Source: Verrucomicrobiota bacterium (lineage in GTDB: Bacteria > Verrucomicrobiota > Verrucomicrobiia > Opitutales > Opitutaceae). Taken from it: 64,000 bases of DNA. Positions within the stretch are counted from its first letter, which is position 1, and every line of letters starts with the position of its first letter. A program made the position numbers and the translations under genes. Below the pieces are notes generated by a model, which saw nothing but the letters and a program-made list of their open reading frames with translations, did no database searches and was not told the origin of the DNA. The stretch lies in contig JAEZGX010000016.1 in the NCBI GenBank assembly GCA_023416735.1, positions 85,357 to 149,356 of the forward strand, given 5' to 3'. Shown here piece by piece: positions 57,101 through 63,978 of this stretch.

Positions 57101-58589
57101 TGCTGGTGCCGCGGTCGATGCGAAGACCATGAATGGTGTTGCCCAAACCGTCGAAAAGCCCGGTGAACGGCGCGCCGCCCGAGCCCACGGGGACGAAGCC
57201 CGCGCCGCTGTTCCAGAGGATCGTGTCGCGCGCGTCGATGTCGCCGCTGAGCGCGTAGTGACCCGCCAGATTGGCGCTCATCCCCTGGAGGCCGTTCACG
57301 TCGTGCACCCACATGTAGGCGGTGAGCTTGCCGCCGCCACCAAGATTCACGTGCGACGAATAATCCGTCGGCGAGCCGTAGCTCGCGGGGTTGTAGAAAA
57401 GATTCACATCGCCGGATCCCGTATTCGAAATCGTGATACCCTGGTCGAACACAACCGTGCCGGCACCCGACCGGTCGATGTCCGCCTTCAGGTTGAGGCT
57501 GCCCGAACCGGCTGCGGCGATCGACGCCGCGACGGTGATGTCGTTGTCGGCCTCGACGGTGACGTCGGTGCCGGCATCGATGCTGGCGGCAATGCTGCCG
57601 GCCTGCACGGCATCGATCGTCACGTCGATCGGATCGATGAGCCATCGGCCGCCGGCGCCGGTGCGGACGGCACCGGAGAACGCCACCGTCTCTCCGCTGG
57701 TTTCGACGAAACCGCCGCGGCCACCGGCATCAACCGCGGTGATCTCGCCGGTGTGGCGGGCGAGCCCCGAGAGACCGTCGGTCGTCGTGGCGACGAGCCA
57801 GACCGCGCCGTCGCGTTCCGTCGTGCCGGTTGCGCGGATGACGCCGGTCTGATTGATCGCAAGCGCATAGGGATTGCCTCCGCCGGCTTTCAACTCGGCG
57901 GTGGTGGCGGCGATCTCGCCGGCGTTGACCACGAGGCCGGGAGCGGTGGCGGCCTGCACGAAGACACGCTGGGAACCGTTCGTCGTCAGCAGCACTTCCG
58001 AACCGGCCGCGAGGCCCGCGGTGCCGTTGTGCGCGGAGAGCGTGCCGCGATTTTCCACCTGGCGGGCGATAAGGAAAATATCTCCGCCGCTCGCTTCGAT
58101 GCCGCCGAGGTTCGTGATCGCGGCGGTGGAGTCGCCTTTGAACAGCAGGTCGCCGCCGGAGAGGAAAGCGCGGTTGTTGACGTCGAGCGTGGATGCGAGG
58201 AATCCGGCGGTGTCGATGCGAGCGCCGGCCCCGACGAGAACGCCGTTCGGATTGATGAGGAAAATGCGTCCGTTGGCCTGGAGGTCGCCGAGAAGCGACG
58301 ACGGGTTGCCGCCGAGGACGCGGTTGAGCGCAGCGCTGGTGGCGTCGGGTTGCACGAAGCGCACGAGTTCGCCCGCGCCGATCGAGAAATCCTGCCAGTG
58401 AAGAATGGCGCGCGCAGTGGTCTGATGGACCGTGAGCTGACCGGCGCCTCCCGCGATCGCAGCCGCACCGGCGACGACGTGACCGCCCGCTGGATTGGCG
58501 GACAACGGCGCAACGCCCAAAGCGACCAGCGCGACGAGCCGGCAGGTGTGGCGGAGCCGGCTGAGGAAAGAGTGACGCGGAAGTGTCAT
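51171..58589 (-). CDS. Two-partner-secretion exoprotein (filamentous-hemagglutinin type) with GLUG and MBG repeats
   Basis: 2472 residues from MTLPRHSFLSRLRHTCRLVA; the upstream part of the frame (to 58694) lacks sense. After a signal peptide ending ...GVAPLSA, the TPS domain (residues ~32-160) is clear: ILHWQDFSIGAGELVRFVQP, LNRVLGGNPSSLLGDLQANG and RIFLINPNGVLVGAG. Three blocks of GLUG-type repeats (roughly residues 530-700, 840-980 and 1330-1565; GGLVGHNRAGTISESYATG) follow, then six nearly identical 82-residue MBG units (~1697-2285; ITVTANGGTSVYGDTPANPG) interrupted by one YDG-type domain (TISKTYDGTTDAVLSG). The C-terminal ~100 residues lack repeats. It is a probable surface adhesin or fibre exported by the adjacent transporter. 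Confidence 0.92.
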   Translation of the reverse strand: MTLPRHSFLSRLRHTCRLVALVALGVAPLSANPAGGHVVAGAAAIAGGAGQLTVHQTTARAILHWQDFSIGAGELVRFVQPDATSAALNRVLGGNPSSLLGDLQANGRIFLINPNGVLVGAGARIDTAGFLASTLDVNNRAFLSGGDLLFKGDSTAAITNLGGIEASGGDIFLIARQVENRGTLSAHNGTAGLAAGSEVLLTTNGSQRVFVQAATAPGLVVNAGEIAATTAELKAGGGNPYALAINQTGVIRATGTTERDGAVWLVATTTDGLSGLARHTGEITAVDAGGRGGFVETSGETVAFSGAVRTGAGGRWLIDPIDVTIDAVQAGSIAASIDAGTDVTVEADNDITVAASIAAAGSGSLNLKADIDRSGAGTVVFDQGITISNTGSGDVNLFYNPASYGSPTDYSSHVNLGGGGKLTAYMWVHDVNGLQGMSANLAGHYALSGDIDARDTILWNSGAGFVPVGSGGAPFTGLFDGLGNTIHGLRIDRGTSNHVGLFGALDDAAHVRNVSLAGGFVAGYDHVGAIAGRNAGTLTNVEVAGTFSGRDFVGGLVGSNSGTIADSYATGAVSGSNQAIGGAVGTNSGTISRSYATGSVAGLWDTGGLAGYNEGDIVESYSTGAVSADFGGGLVGWNDGAIVRSYATGAVSAVDEAGGLVGGNTGEITESYATGFISGWSSIGGLVAYNEGTISQSYWDVDSTGVDFSDGGALLGTPEAKAAASYSGWDIGTDPSANTWVMIEGQTRPMLAWEYSTRIANGHQLQLVGLNPQTLAAHYTVVRDLDLSGTSAPSSVWGGGSGFVPIGSRATPFTGVLDGHGHAISGLTIDRETESDVGLFGVAASTAQIRHIGLSDGSVKGNEVVGALVGLNDGGVIAEAYSTAAVSGVGASVGGLVGHNRAGTISESYATGTVSGVSAVGGLVGHHEGGSIADSYATGVVSGNESAGALVGQNDGAIATSYWNIDTAGVLPGVGAGVVEGVSGMTTEEFFYLRLPSGFSAGTWYAKSGVYPQLRWQLASLPENTLVGQLVGAGEGVALALVIDGEQVATTVTAEEGAFVFYYAGEFAAGTGALVYADGGDGFRANRLVSLGGTLTEDVAVADQQIWVSSSADTFSALVADLGATLGGFSDDGILYSFSGDAFGVTAGIQLRLDLSSNVFTFDGALNLPGATLRIDAPGSLVAPHPLVAGGFILDRGEWLQHDAALPVFDVDDFRIEGGRFLRAVGGDGSRETPWLLADVYGLQGVSTGDMRAHYALTADIDATGTVNWNGGAGFAPIGGPLSDVTHRPSEFNGTLDGRGHVIAGLTIHRPSDRDVGLFGTLGSLAEIRDLGMTGGSIAGGESVGSFAGTLYGTLRRSYTTGSVSGTSVVGGLVGYAGYESFAGPAVTLIENSYATGAVTSAEDSAGGLVGHTWEGEIRSSYATGDVTGGFQTGGLVGTSIHTSIVNSYATGDVAGEYLVGGLVGINSLGTVERSYASGSVTGESSDVGGLVGWNERGTVKQSYATGAVAGEDRIGGLVGDNERGTILQSYAIGAVSGDDDLGGFIGYNHSNSTVSESVWDVETSGQNAAVGGGSRTVSATGLTTMQMTDPASYAGWDIDAVGGAEALWRIYPGHTAPLFKTYLTRLEVSGADKTVTYDGTGHTSTYTVDGPYDASLLLGGSVVGVNAGNHVVTSGLYSTQHGYDLVSTGGILTILPVSISVTANGGTSVYGDAPADPGLSATGLVNDETVAVLTGLANSFGIIGTTNAGAHTLTVTGTLTNGNYTIAERHDGTWTVTPKEITVTANGGTSVYGDTPANPGLSATGLVNDETAAMLTGLANSFGIAGTTNAGTHTLVVEGTLTNGNYTVAARENGTWVVSPKAITVTANGGTSVYGDTPANPGFSAIGLVNGETAAVLTGLANSFGIAGTTNAGSHTLTVEGMLTNGNYTVAARENGTWVVSPRTLTAALSGTISKTYDGTTDAVLSGNDYELVGLVNGDRFTISAGANTYGTYNSANVAEATTVSATLSSGDITADAGTLASNYVLPTSAVGAGVITPKSVTVTAHGGSSIYGDSPADPGFSASGLVNGETAAVLTGLANSFGIAGTTNAGTHTLVVEGTLTNGNYTVAARENGTWVVSPKAITVTANSGTSTYGDAPANPGLSATGLVNGETAAVLAGLANSFGIAGTTNAGTHTLVVEGTLTNGNYTVTARHDGTWVVSPKAITVTAIGGSSVYGDTPANPGLSATGLVNGETAAVLAGLANSFGIAGTTNAGTHTLVVEGALTNGNYTVAAREDGAWIVSPKELTVAANDVMRPVNAENPAFTARFDGFVNGETADVVSGLTFATPATRESPIGTYAITPGNGTAANYTLVYVDGVLTVFRPGIDVGGEDVPVVHVGEKPAATDDFAVVERGGRRSLVPLVDEDTGEAQPLEEALSTSLARPPLFAFTKPPPTTSASYRASVEGSSAASDGVLTGTGFEEFLTQEGDE
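51735..52471 (-). repeat. Three tandem 246-bp units coding for MBG domains
   Basis: The phrase TTCGGCGAAAC (or TTCGGCGTGA) recurs at 51733, 51979, 52225 and 52471, exactly 246 bp apart, delimiting three near-identical units inside the exoprotein gene. At the protein level each is an 82-residue MBG unit. High DNA identity suggests recent duplication or homogenisation. Confidence 0.85.
52759..53497 (-). repeat. Second block of three 246-bp MBG units
   Basis: Starting at 52759 the same unit begins again, with starts at 52759, 53005 and 53251 and an end at 53497, again 246 bp apart. It is separated from the first block by 288 bp that code for the YDG-type domain. Confidence 0.85.
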
Positions 58590-58815
58590 AGGAAATGAAA
58601 AGGGCTCATCGCAACTGTGCCGTGGCGGCTCATGGGAAGGTCGGTTGCCGTCAACGGATGCAAACCGGCTGCTTTGGGACTGTTTATCCGACAAACCGCG
58701 CGGACGCCCAAAAGGAGATTTCTGCGAAACGTGGGAAGGGATCGGCGAAAGCCGAAAATCGTCCGGCGAAACCGCCCGCCCCGTCCGGTGAATTCCTAAG
58801 GGCGATCCGTCCGCT

Positions 58816-59538
58816 TCAGCGGCCGGATCGCAGCAAGGTTTCTTCCAAGCGCTTGAACGCCGCGTGACCGATCGGCCATCGCGCAGAGGCGTTGCGCAGG
58901 ATCACGATGCCGCCGGTCGGCGAAGGCCGGTAGGCGGCCACCTCGCCGAGATTCACGATCGTCGAACGATCGAGCAGTTGAAATTCCGTCGGCAGCGTTG
59001 CCTGCCAGTCACGGATGCGACGGCCGTCGAGGTATTCGCGGCCGTCGCTCGCGATGATCCGCGTGTAATCGCCGTCGCCCGTGATCACCGCAATCCGTCC
59101 CACTGAGAGGATATGACGCACGTCGCCGCGACGGAAGATCAGCAGATCGTCCCCATCGAGTTTCGGTGGCGCCGCCGCCCGCAGCGAACCGGTCGCCTGC
59201 TCGAGGCGTTGCAGCGTGCGCAACAGGCGTTTCTCAGCGATTGGTTTCACCAAGTAGTCGAACGCCTCCATCTCGAACGCTTGCGCGGCGTAGTGCAGAT
59301 GAAGCGTGGTGAAAACGACGCGCGGCAACGCCGCCGGCGATTCCAGCAGTTGAAACCCGTTTTCCCGCCCGAGCTCCACGTCCAGAAACAGGACATCCGC
59401 CCGCGCGGTCGCGAGCAGAGCGCGCGCATCCGCGAGCGTCTCCGCCTCGCCGACGATCTCGACCGCCGGGCGCCTCTCCAGCAAGGCGCGGAGATTGAGC
59501 CGCTCGCCGAGCGAATCTTCCACGATCGCGACACGCAT
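58816..59538 (-). CDS. LytTR-family response regulator
   Basis: 240 residues. An N-terminal receiver has the acidic pair in VAIVEDSLGER, the phospho-acceptor D53 in DVLFLDVELGREN, and a lysine in FDYLVKPIAEKRLL. The C-terminal LytTR DNA-binding domain (~residues 125-235) contains DYTRIIASDGREYLDGRRIR, LLDRSTIVNLGEVAAYRPSP and ARWPIGHAAFKRLEETL. The start is 3 bp after the kinase stop codon, so the two genes are one unit. It lies directly upstream of the exoprotein gene on the same strand, with 226 bp between, which suggests control of that gene; LytTR regulators bind DNA as dimers. Confidence 0.92.
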   Translation of the reverse strand: MRVAIVEDSLGERLNLRALLERRPAVEIVGEAETLADARALLATARADVLFLDVELGRENGFQLLESPAALPRVVFTTLHLHYAAQAFEMEAFDYLVKPIAEKRLLRTLQRLEQATGSLRAAAPPKLDGDDLLIFRRGDVRHILSVGRIAVITGDGDYTRIIASDGREYLDGRRIRDWQATLPTEFQLLDRSTIVNLGEVAAYRPSPTGGIVILRNASARWPIGHAAFKRLEETLLRSGR

Positions 59539-59541
59539 GGC

Positions 59542-61578
59542 TCAACCCTCCGAAGGCTCCGGGCGTGGAGGCAAGTGTATCCTGAAACACGCGCCGCCCT
59601 CCGCCGCGTTTTCGATCGTCGCGCGGCCTCCGAGAAGCTCGACGTTGAGCCTCACCACCGCGAGGCCGAGACCGACGCCGCGGTCGGCGGCACGCGTCCG
59701 TCCGGGAAGCTGGTGAAACGGTTCGAAGATCCTCGCACGATCCTCCACAGGGATGCCCGGACCTTCGTCGCTCACGACGAGCGTCAGCCCGTCGGCTTGT
59801 GCCGCGAGCCGGACTTCGACCGCGCGGCCCTTCGGGGTGAACTTGAGGGCGTTATGGACGAGGTTGAGCAGAATCTGGCTGAGCCGCACGGAATCGCTTT
59901 CGAACAGGCCGTGCCCGCTGAACTCCGCCTGCCAGCGCAACCCGACATCGCGGCTTTCCGCGATCGGCGCGAGGAGGTTGCGCATCATGTCCTGCCATTG
60001 CACGAGATCGACGAGCGACCAGTGGAGCGGCATCCGCCCGGCTTCCGCCGCGGAGACATCGAGGAGATTGAGCAGGATCTGGTTGAGGTATTCGCCGCCC
60101 GAGCGGATCTGATCGAGCACGCGAAGGAAATCCGGCGGCAGCCGGTGCTTCTCGCCCTGCAGGCACATCGCCTGAGCGAGGCCGATCACGGTGCTGAGCG
60201 GCGCACGGATTTCGTGGCTGATGTTGGCGAGGAAAAGGCTCTTGAAACGGTTCGCCTCCTCGGCGCGTTCCTTCGCGAGCTGCAGATCGCGCGTGCGTTC
60301 GCGCACCTCCTGCTCGAGCCGCTGCGTCACCGCGCGTTCCGCTTGAAACGCCCTTTCCAGCGCCTGCTTTTGCTCCTGGCGGATCTCCCGCACCTGCTCG
60401 CTCAACACGCCGAGAAACGACGTCGCGCCGAAGCAGATGATCCCCTGAAACGCCAACTCCCATTCCATCCACATCGGGATCCACCCCTGGAGCTGCAGCA
60501 CGAACAGACCGTTGAAGAGCATCGTAAGCGTCCAGGTCACGACGAAGAACGGGTAGCCTTTGACCTTCCGGTTCCTGAACAGCAGCGTGATCCAAACCAG
60601 CAGCACGGCTGCGCCCAGTTGCAGATAACTCGTCAGCACCAGAGCACCCCGCAGCGAGTCGATCCACGACCACGCCACCACGCCGGCCGGCGCGCAGATC
60701 GAGGCCAGCAACAGACGGTTGAGGCGGGGATGCCGCTGCGCATCGATGCTGAAGAAACGGCGCAGGCACAAACCCGCGCCCGACAACGCCAGCAGCATGC
60801 TCCACAGGATGCCTTCGCGCGTCCACAGGATCGCCTGCGGCCAACCGAGCCAGATCGGATAACCGCCCTGGGCGAGGAACGTCGTCTGGAGCGTGGCCAC
60901 CACCACCAGGAAAAACACAAAGCTCCGCTCGCGCGTCACCACGGCGAAGGCCAGGCCAAACAACAAGAGCGCTCCGAGATAGCCGAAGAAAATCCCCTTG
61001 GCCCACTCGAGCCGCTTCGCGTGCGCCTCGTAGGCCTCGGGCGCCCACAGACGCAGTGGCAGGTTGACCGCCGTCTCCGAATGCACGCGCACGTAGATCG
61101 TGACCGTCTCGTCAGGCGCGAGGCCGAGTTCCAGCGCAGGATAGCGGGAATCCGGCGTGTCGTGGTTCCGTGCGCGCAAATTGCCCGCGGCGCGATGCTC
61201 GATGCGACCATCCTCGCGCTCGCAGAACCAATCGACCTCGTCCATCCGGGCGGTCATCAACTCGAGCAGCCAGTGCGATGGCGCGGCGAGCCGCGACTGC
61301 AACGACACGCGCAGCCAGACCGCGTCGGCCGTATAGCCGAAGGAGGGCCGGTTCCCTTTCCGCGTTTGAAATCCGCCCTGCATCGCGATCTGCCGCGCTT
61401 CGGCAAACGAAGCTTCCGCCGAAGCATCGCGCCAGTATTCCGCTTGCGCTCCCAACGGCATCTGCCGCGTCGCACCCTCGACCGAAACCGGAGCCGCGGC
61501 CGCACCCGGTGCGAGCACAAGCGCGAGGAAGCCGGCGAGCAGCGAGGCGCCCAACCGCCAGCCAAGGCTCCATTTCAT
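59542..61578 (-). CDS. 7TMR-DISM sensor histidine kinase
   Basis: 678 residues from MKWSLGWRLGASLLAGFLAL, a signal peptide ending AAAAP; the upstream frame to 61698 is rejected. A 7TMR-DISM extracellular domain (ASAEASFAEARQIAMQGGFQ through YVRVHSETAVNLPLRLWAPE, ~30-190) precedes seven membrane helices (~195-385). The HisKA box is FLANISHEIRAPLSTVIGLA with its histidine, then the ATPase boxes ILLNLVHNALKFTP, VSDEGPGIP and GVGLGLAVVRLNVELLGGRA. Adjacent to a LytTR regulator 3 bp downstream, so it is the cognate pair. Ligand unknown; 7TMR-DISM sensors often bind carbohydrates or small molecules. Confidence 0.92.
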   Translation of the reverse strand: MKWSLGWRLGASLLAGFLALVLAPGAAAAPVSVEGATRQMPLGAQAEYWRDASAEASFAEARQIAMQGGFQTRKGNRPSFGYTADAVWLRVSLQSRLAAPSHWLLELMTARMDEVDWFCEREDGRIEHRAAGNLRARNHDTPDSRYPALELGLAPDETVTIYVRVHSETAVNLPLRLWAPEAYEAHAKRLEWAKGIFFGYLGALLLFGLAFAVVTRERSFVFFLVVVATLQTTFLAQGGYPIWLGWPQAILWTREGILWSMLLALSGAGLCLRRFFSIDAQRHPRLNRLLLASICAPAGVVAWSWIDSLRGALVLTSYLQLGAAVLLVWITLLFRNRKVKGYPFFVVTWTLTMLFNGLFVLQLQGWIPMWMEWELAFQGIICFGATSFLGVLSEQVREIRQEQKQALERAFQAERAVTQRLEQEVRERTRDLQLAKERAEEANRFKSLFLANISHEIRAPLSTVIGLAQAMCLQGEKHRLPPDFLRVLDQIRSGGEYLNQILLNLLDVSAAEAGRMPLHWSLVDLVQWQDMMRNLLAPIAESRDVGLRWQAEFSGHGLFESDSVRLSQILLNLVHNALKFTPKGRAVEVRLAAQADGLTLVVSDEGPGIPVEDRARIFEPFHQLPGRTRAADRGVGLGLAVVRLNVELLGGRATIENAAEGGACFRIHLPPRPEPSEG

Positions 61579-62499
61579 TACCTGCGCAATCCGTTCCGTG
61601 GCACACCTCCGCATCATGGCGTCTGTTGTTCCAACCTTGCGCAGCCAAAACAACTTGAAAGACAACACGCCCTCCGACGTGCGGTTTTCCCGACTCAAAA
61701 CAACCCGCCAGCGGCACGGTGGAAGCTCCGCACGCTTCGACTCGTCCGGAAGTCAGCCTGCATCCGGCGGGAACGGCGATCAGCCTAACCCCACCCGGCC
61801 CGCGTTGTTCACCGCAGAATCCGGCCGCAACGGTCCAATTAGGGACGCCTCCCTTTCGTCTGCCGGTCGCGGTCGCCGCTTTCTCTTACGCGTGTGATCG
61901 GCGGACCAGTAGCAGGTCCGGTTGACACTTCTCGGGTCGTCGAGGTGCTGCATCCGTTACGCGGGATCGTGCGCGACGCTGGCACACCGCAGACAACATG
62001 CCTTCAGGAAACTGCACCAGCCATGCACCCCGTCGGCAGCCTGGCAGAGCCGTCTCACCACCTCGTCGTTCTGGCGGGCATCGCCGGTTATCGGGAGTGG
62101 GCCATCGCCAGACGCGACGGCTTCGCGTGCGAGAGATCTTTTTCGGCCGAAACAGGCGACAGGGCCCTTCAAAGGCAGGCCCTTGATCCATCGCAAGTGA
62201 ATCCATCTAAGCTGCCGCACTCATGATATGGTTTCATCGTTCATCTCGAGAACGTCCGACGGTAGTGAAGCGATCCCGCTGGGCATGTAAGCCGGCCTTT
62301 GGTGCGTGACAGAAGGACGAGCGTCGCGCCTACCCGAGTAAGGTTTTTTGGCGACAGGATGCGAACCAGACAAAAGCCCAAGTCTTGCAAAATATCGCTT
62401 TATGCAACGCGACTTATGCACCCTACTGCTCCGCATGAACCCCGCCCCAGTAAGGCTTTCGACTAACGGCGAATAACACTGTTCGGCAAAGACGGTAAG
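61579..62499. other. 921-bp gap without a confident gene
   Basis: Between the kinase start (minus strand) and the first cassette-like ORF. It contains short open frames on both strands (for example 61894-62226 plus and 61957-62220 minus), none with a recognisable domain. The DNA is less GC-rich than the rest of the window. The sequence before the kinase (~61600-61760) must hold the promoter of the kinase-regulator operon but no motif stands out. Confidence 0.5.
62481..62491 (+). repeat. Cassette-like junction motif GTTCGGCAAAG, first copy
   Basis: GTTCGGCAAAG precedes the ORF at 62500 by 8 bp and is repeated exactly at 63125-63135. A variant GCTCATCAAAA is at 63611-63621. No longer similarity to the other elements extends upstream of this copy. 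Confidence 0.55.
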
Positions 62500-63123
62500 A
62501 TGATCTCGCTATCGGTCATGGTTTGGGCGGCACGGACGTCTGCCGTCGTCGGCATCGTAAGCTTATGCTTTTTGGCTGGCTCGAGTATTCCAGCCCTTGC
62601 GTTAGCACTGGCCTGGAGCCCAAACGGCCTATTTCTCTATTTGTATATGCGTGGAGGTCTGCATCTGCCGCGGTTTCTCGAGCCCGTTAAACCAATCGAA
62701 CCTGTGCTCTATCGCTGGATTGGCGTCGGCTTGGTCAAAAGGATCGTTGCGACCCGCGTATGGCCGATGATGCATGGCTTTGAGCCTCCCCCAAAGCTTA
62801 AGAATCGCCAAGAGCTTCTGGAACGCACCGAACACACAGCAAGGGGTGCTGAAATATGTCACGCCGTGACGTTCGTTTTTGCCGTTTTCGTCGCGCTGAT
62901 GTGCCTGGCGATCGGACGAATTGCCGGCGCCCTATGGATTCTGGCATTCAATCTATTGCTCAATGGCTATCCTGTCATGCTTCAACGGGTCCATCGTTGG
63001 CGGTTGCAGCAACTCCGCGCGCGATTCAGAGAGCCGAGCCAGGCGCTAGAGCCAACGCCTATGCTTGTCACGCCCCGTGCTGACGCACGTGTCGCGCCAA
63101 GCACACGTGTGGCTGATCTTTAA
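62500..63123 (+). CDS. Membrane protein, possibly CrtO-like acyltransferase family
   Basis: 207 residues. Hydrophobic segments at the N-terminus (AVVGIVSLCFLAGSSIPALA) and at ~125-165 (AVTFVFAVFVALMCLAIGRI, ALWILAFNLLLNGYPVMLQR). The stretch AEICHAVTFVF...LNGYPVMLQRVHRWRL resembles the 'AE..H....NlyPvmlQRynR.R' pattern of glycosyl-4,4'-diaponeurosporenoate acyltransferase-like proteins, an impression from memory only. The last ~20 residues (PMLVTPRADARVAPSTRVAD) lie in the following cassette-like element, and a related peptide could be read from the next element. Base composition differs from genes to the left. Confidence 0.6.
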   Translation: MISLSVMVWAARTSAVVGIVSLCFLAGSSIPALALALAWSPNGLFLYLYMRGGLHLPRFLEPVKPIEPVLYRWIGVGLVKRIVATRVWPMMHGFEPPPKLKNRQELLERTEHTARGAEICHAVTFVFAVFVALMCLAIGRIAGALWILAFNLLLNGYPVMLQRVHRWRLQQLRARFREPSQALEPTPMLVTPRADARVAPSTRVADL

Positions 63124-63135
63124 CGTTCGGCAAAG
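63045..63135 (+). repeat. Cassette-like ~91-bp element, copy 1
   Basis: From GCTAGAGCCAACGCCTATGC to GTTCGGCAAAG. It shares about two thirds of its bases by eye with 63531-63621, including the 13-base TATGCTTGTCACG and CGCGCC, AGCACA, TCTTTA at the same spacing. CGTGCT and AGCAC form a possible stem. It overlaps the last codons of the ORF before it and ends just before the next ORF. Confidence 0.6.
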
Positions 63136-63136
63136 T

Positions 63137-63514
63137 ATGAACGATCGCATAGAAGCTGCTGTGGATCGGATGCGAATCCGGCCCGGTGATACTGTTCTTG
63201 AGATCGGATGCGGGCACGGAATAGCTGTTGATTTAATCTGCCGGCGATTGCGCAGCGGAAAGGTCGTAGCGATTGATCGTTCACCTAAGATGATAGCGGC
63301 TGCGACACGCCGCAACTCGGAGCATATTGCGAGCGGACGCGCGGAGCTACACGTAGCACATATGCAGGAGTTTGATCCGCAAGGGCGCAGGTTCGATTTG
63401 ATCGTCGCGCTCCGCGTCGGGGTCTTCCATCGAGAACCAAAGATGGCGCGTGAGATCGCCCAACGCTGGTTGAAGCCGGGCGGGCGCTTAATAGCAGAAT
63501 ACGACGAACCGTGA
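63137..63514 (+). CDS. SAM-dependent methyltransferase, class I
   Basis: 125 residues from MNDRIEAAVDRMRIRPGDTV; a longer frame upstream overlaps the previous gene. The Rossmann motifs are VLEIGCGHGIAVDLICRRLR (motif I), VVAIDRSPKMIAAA (acidic residue binding the ribose), and FDLIVALRVGVFHREPKMAR, then LKPGGRLIAEYDEP where the protein ends. It is short for the class, so the C-terminal beta strands are missing, as in compact cassette-borne methyltransferases. Substrate unknown. It starts 2 bp after the element at 63045. Confidence 0.75.
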   Translation: MNDRIEAAVDRMRIRPGDTVLEIGCGHGIAVDLICRRLRSGKVVAIDRSPKMIAAATRRNSEHIASGRAELHVAHMQEFDPQGRRFDLIVALRVGVFHREPKMAREIAQRWLKPGGRLIAEYDEP

Positions 63515-63530
63515 ATCGACCGGATCAGTC

Positions 63531-63621
63531 GCTACAGCAACCACGTATGCTTGTCACGTTCCGTGCTTGCGCACGCCCCGCGCCGAGCACAGACGCAGCC
63601 GGTCTTTAGCGCTCATCAAAA
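63531..63621 (+). repeat. Cassette-like ~91-bp element, copy 2
   Basis: From GCTACAGCAACCACGTATGC to GCTCATCAAAA. Aligned with 63045-63135 it has the same internal spacing (80 bases from the first GCTA to the junction motif). Read in the equivalent frame it could encode MLVTFRACARPAPSTDAAGL, like MLVTPRADARVAPSTRVADL from copy 1, although the preceding ORF ends before this element. Confidence 0.6.
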
Positions 63622-63627
63622 ACAATC

Positions 63628-63822
63628 GTGCGTAGATACATTCTCTATTTCACCTTGATCGTCCTGCTGACGAACGGCGGATATGCGTTGTCTCAACTCG
63701 CGGGCGGGAAAGCGGTTTTCATTAGCCGGCCTTTGCTGTTTGGTTCGGTAAGCGCCGCTATCTTTGCGCTCTTCGTCGTCAGGCAGCGTCTTCGTCAACT
63801 GAGGGAGCAGCAAAGAAAGTGA
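63628..63822 (+). CDS. Small membrane protein
   Basis: 64 residues with a GTG start 6 bp after the second cassette-like element. YILYFTLIVLLTNGGYALSQ and ISRPLLFGSVSAAIFALFVV are two membrane segments, followed by a basic/Gln-rich C-terminus (RQRLRQLREQQRK). No family recognised. It is the third short plus-strand ORF of the cassette-like series. Confidence 0.6.
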   Translation: MRRYILYFTLIVLLTNGGYALSQLAGGKAVFISRPLLFGSVSAAIFALFVVRQRLRQLREQQRK

Positions 63823-63978
63823 AGCATCCCGGTCGAGCGACGATCTAAGCGAGGGGCAACGCCGGCCGATCACCTCGCGCTTCAGTCGCCGCGGTTCCTC
63901 CAACACCCTCGCTCGCATTTTTTGATCCACCGACTGGTTCACTCTCACTGTAACCGGCTCCATCTGATGGCGAAAAGG

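Noticed and set aside
56256..58598. 780-residue plus-strand open frame opposite the exoprotein
   Set aside because: Antisense to the TPS domain and GLUG repeats; the translation is repetitive only because the real gene is.
58590..58815. LytTR binding sites upstream of the exoprotein gene
   Set aside because: Looked for two spaced direct repeats; nothing convincing was found by eye, so no site is reported.
59113..61788. 891-residue plus-strand open frame opposite the histidine kinase
   Set aside because: Antisense to a kinase with complete motifs; its translation is Arg/His/Gln-rich low-complexity typical of GC-rich shadow frames.
61957..62220. Short minus-strand frame (87 residues) with Cys-rich C-terminus
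   Set aside because: No domain; opposing frames of similar length exist at the same place, as expected by chance.
62481..63621. Definite integron attC sites
   Set aside because: The junction motifs GTTCGGC and GCTCATC do not meet GTTRRRY, no matching RYYYAAC box is clear, and no integrase gene is in the window; reported only as cassette-like.
63616..63963. 115-residue minus-strand open frame at the window end
   Set aside because: Overlaps the small membrane protein gene almost completely and has no recognisable domain; could be real only upstream of 63822, which cannot be decided here.
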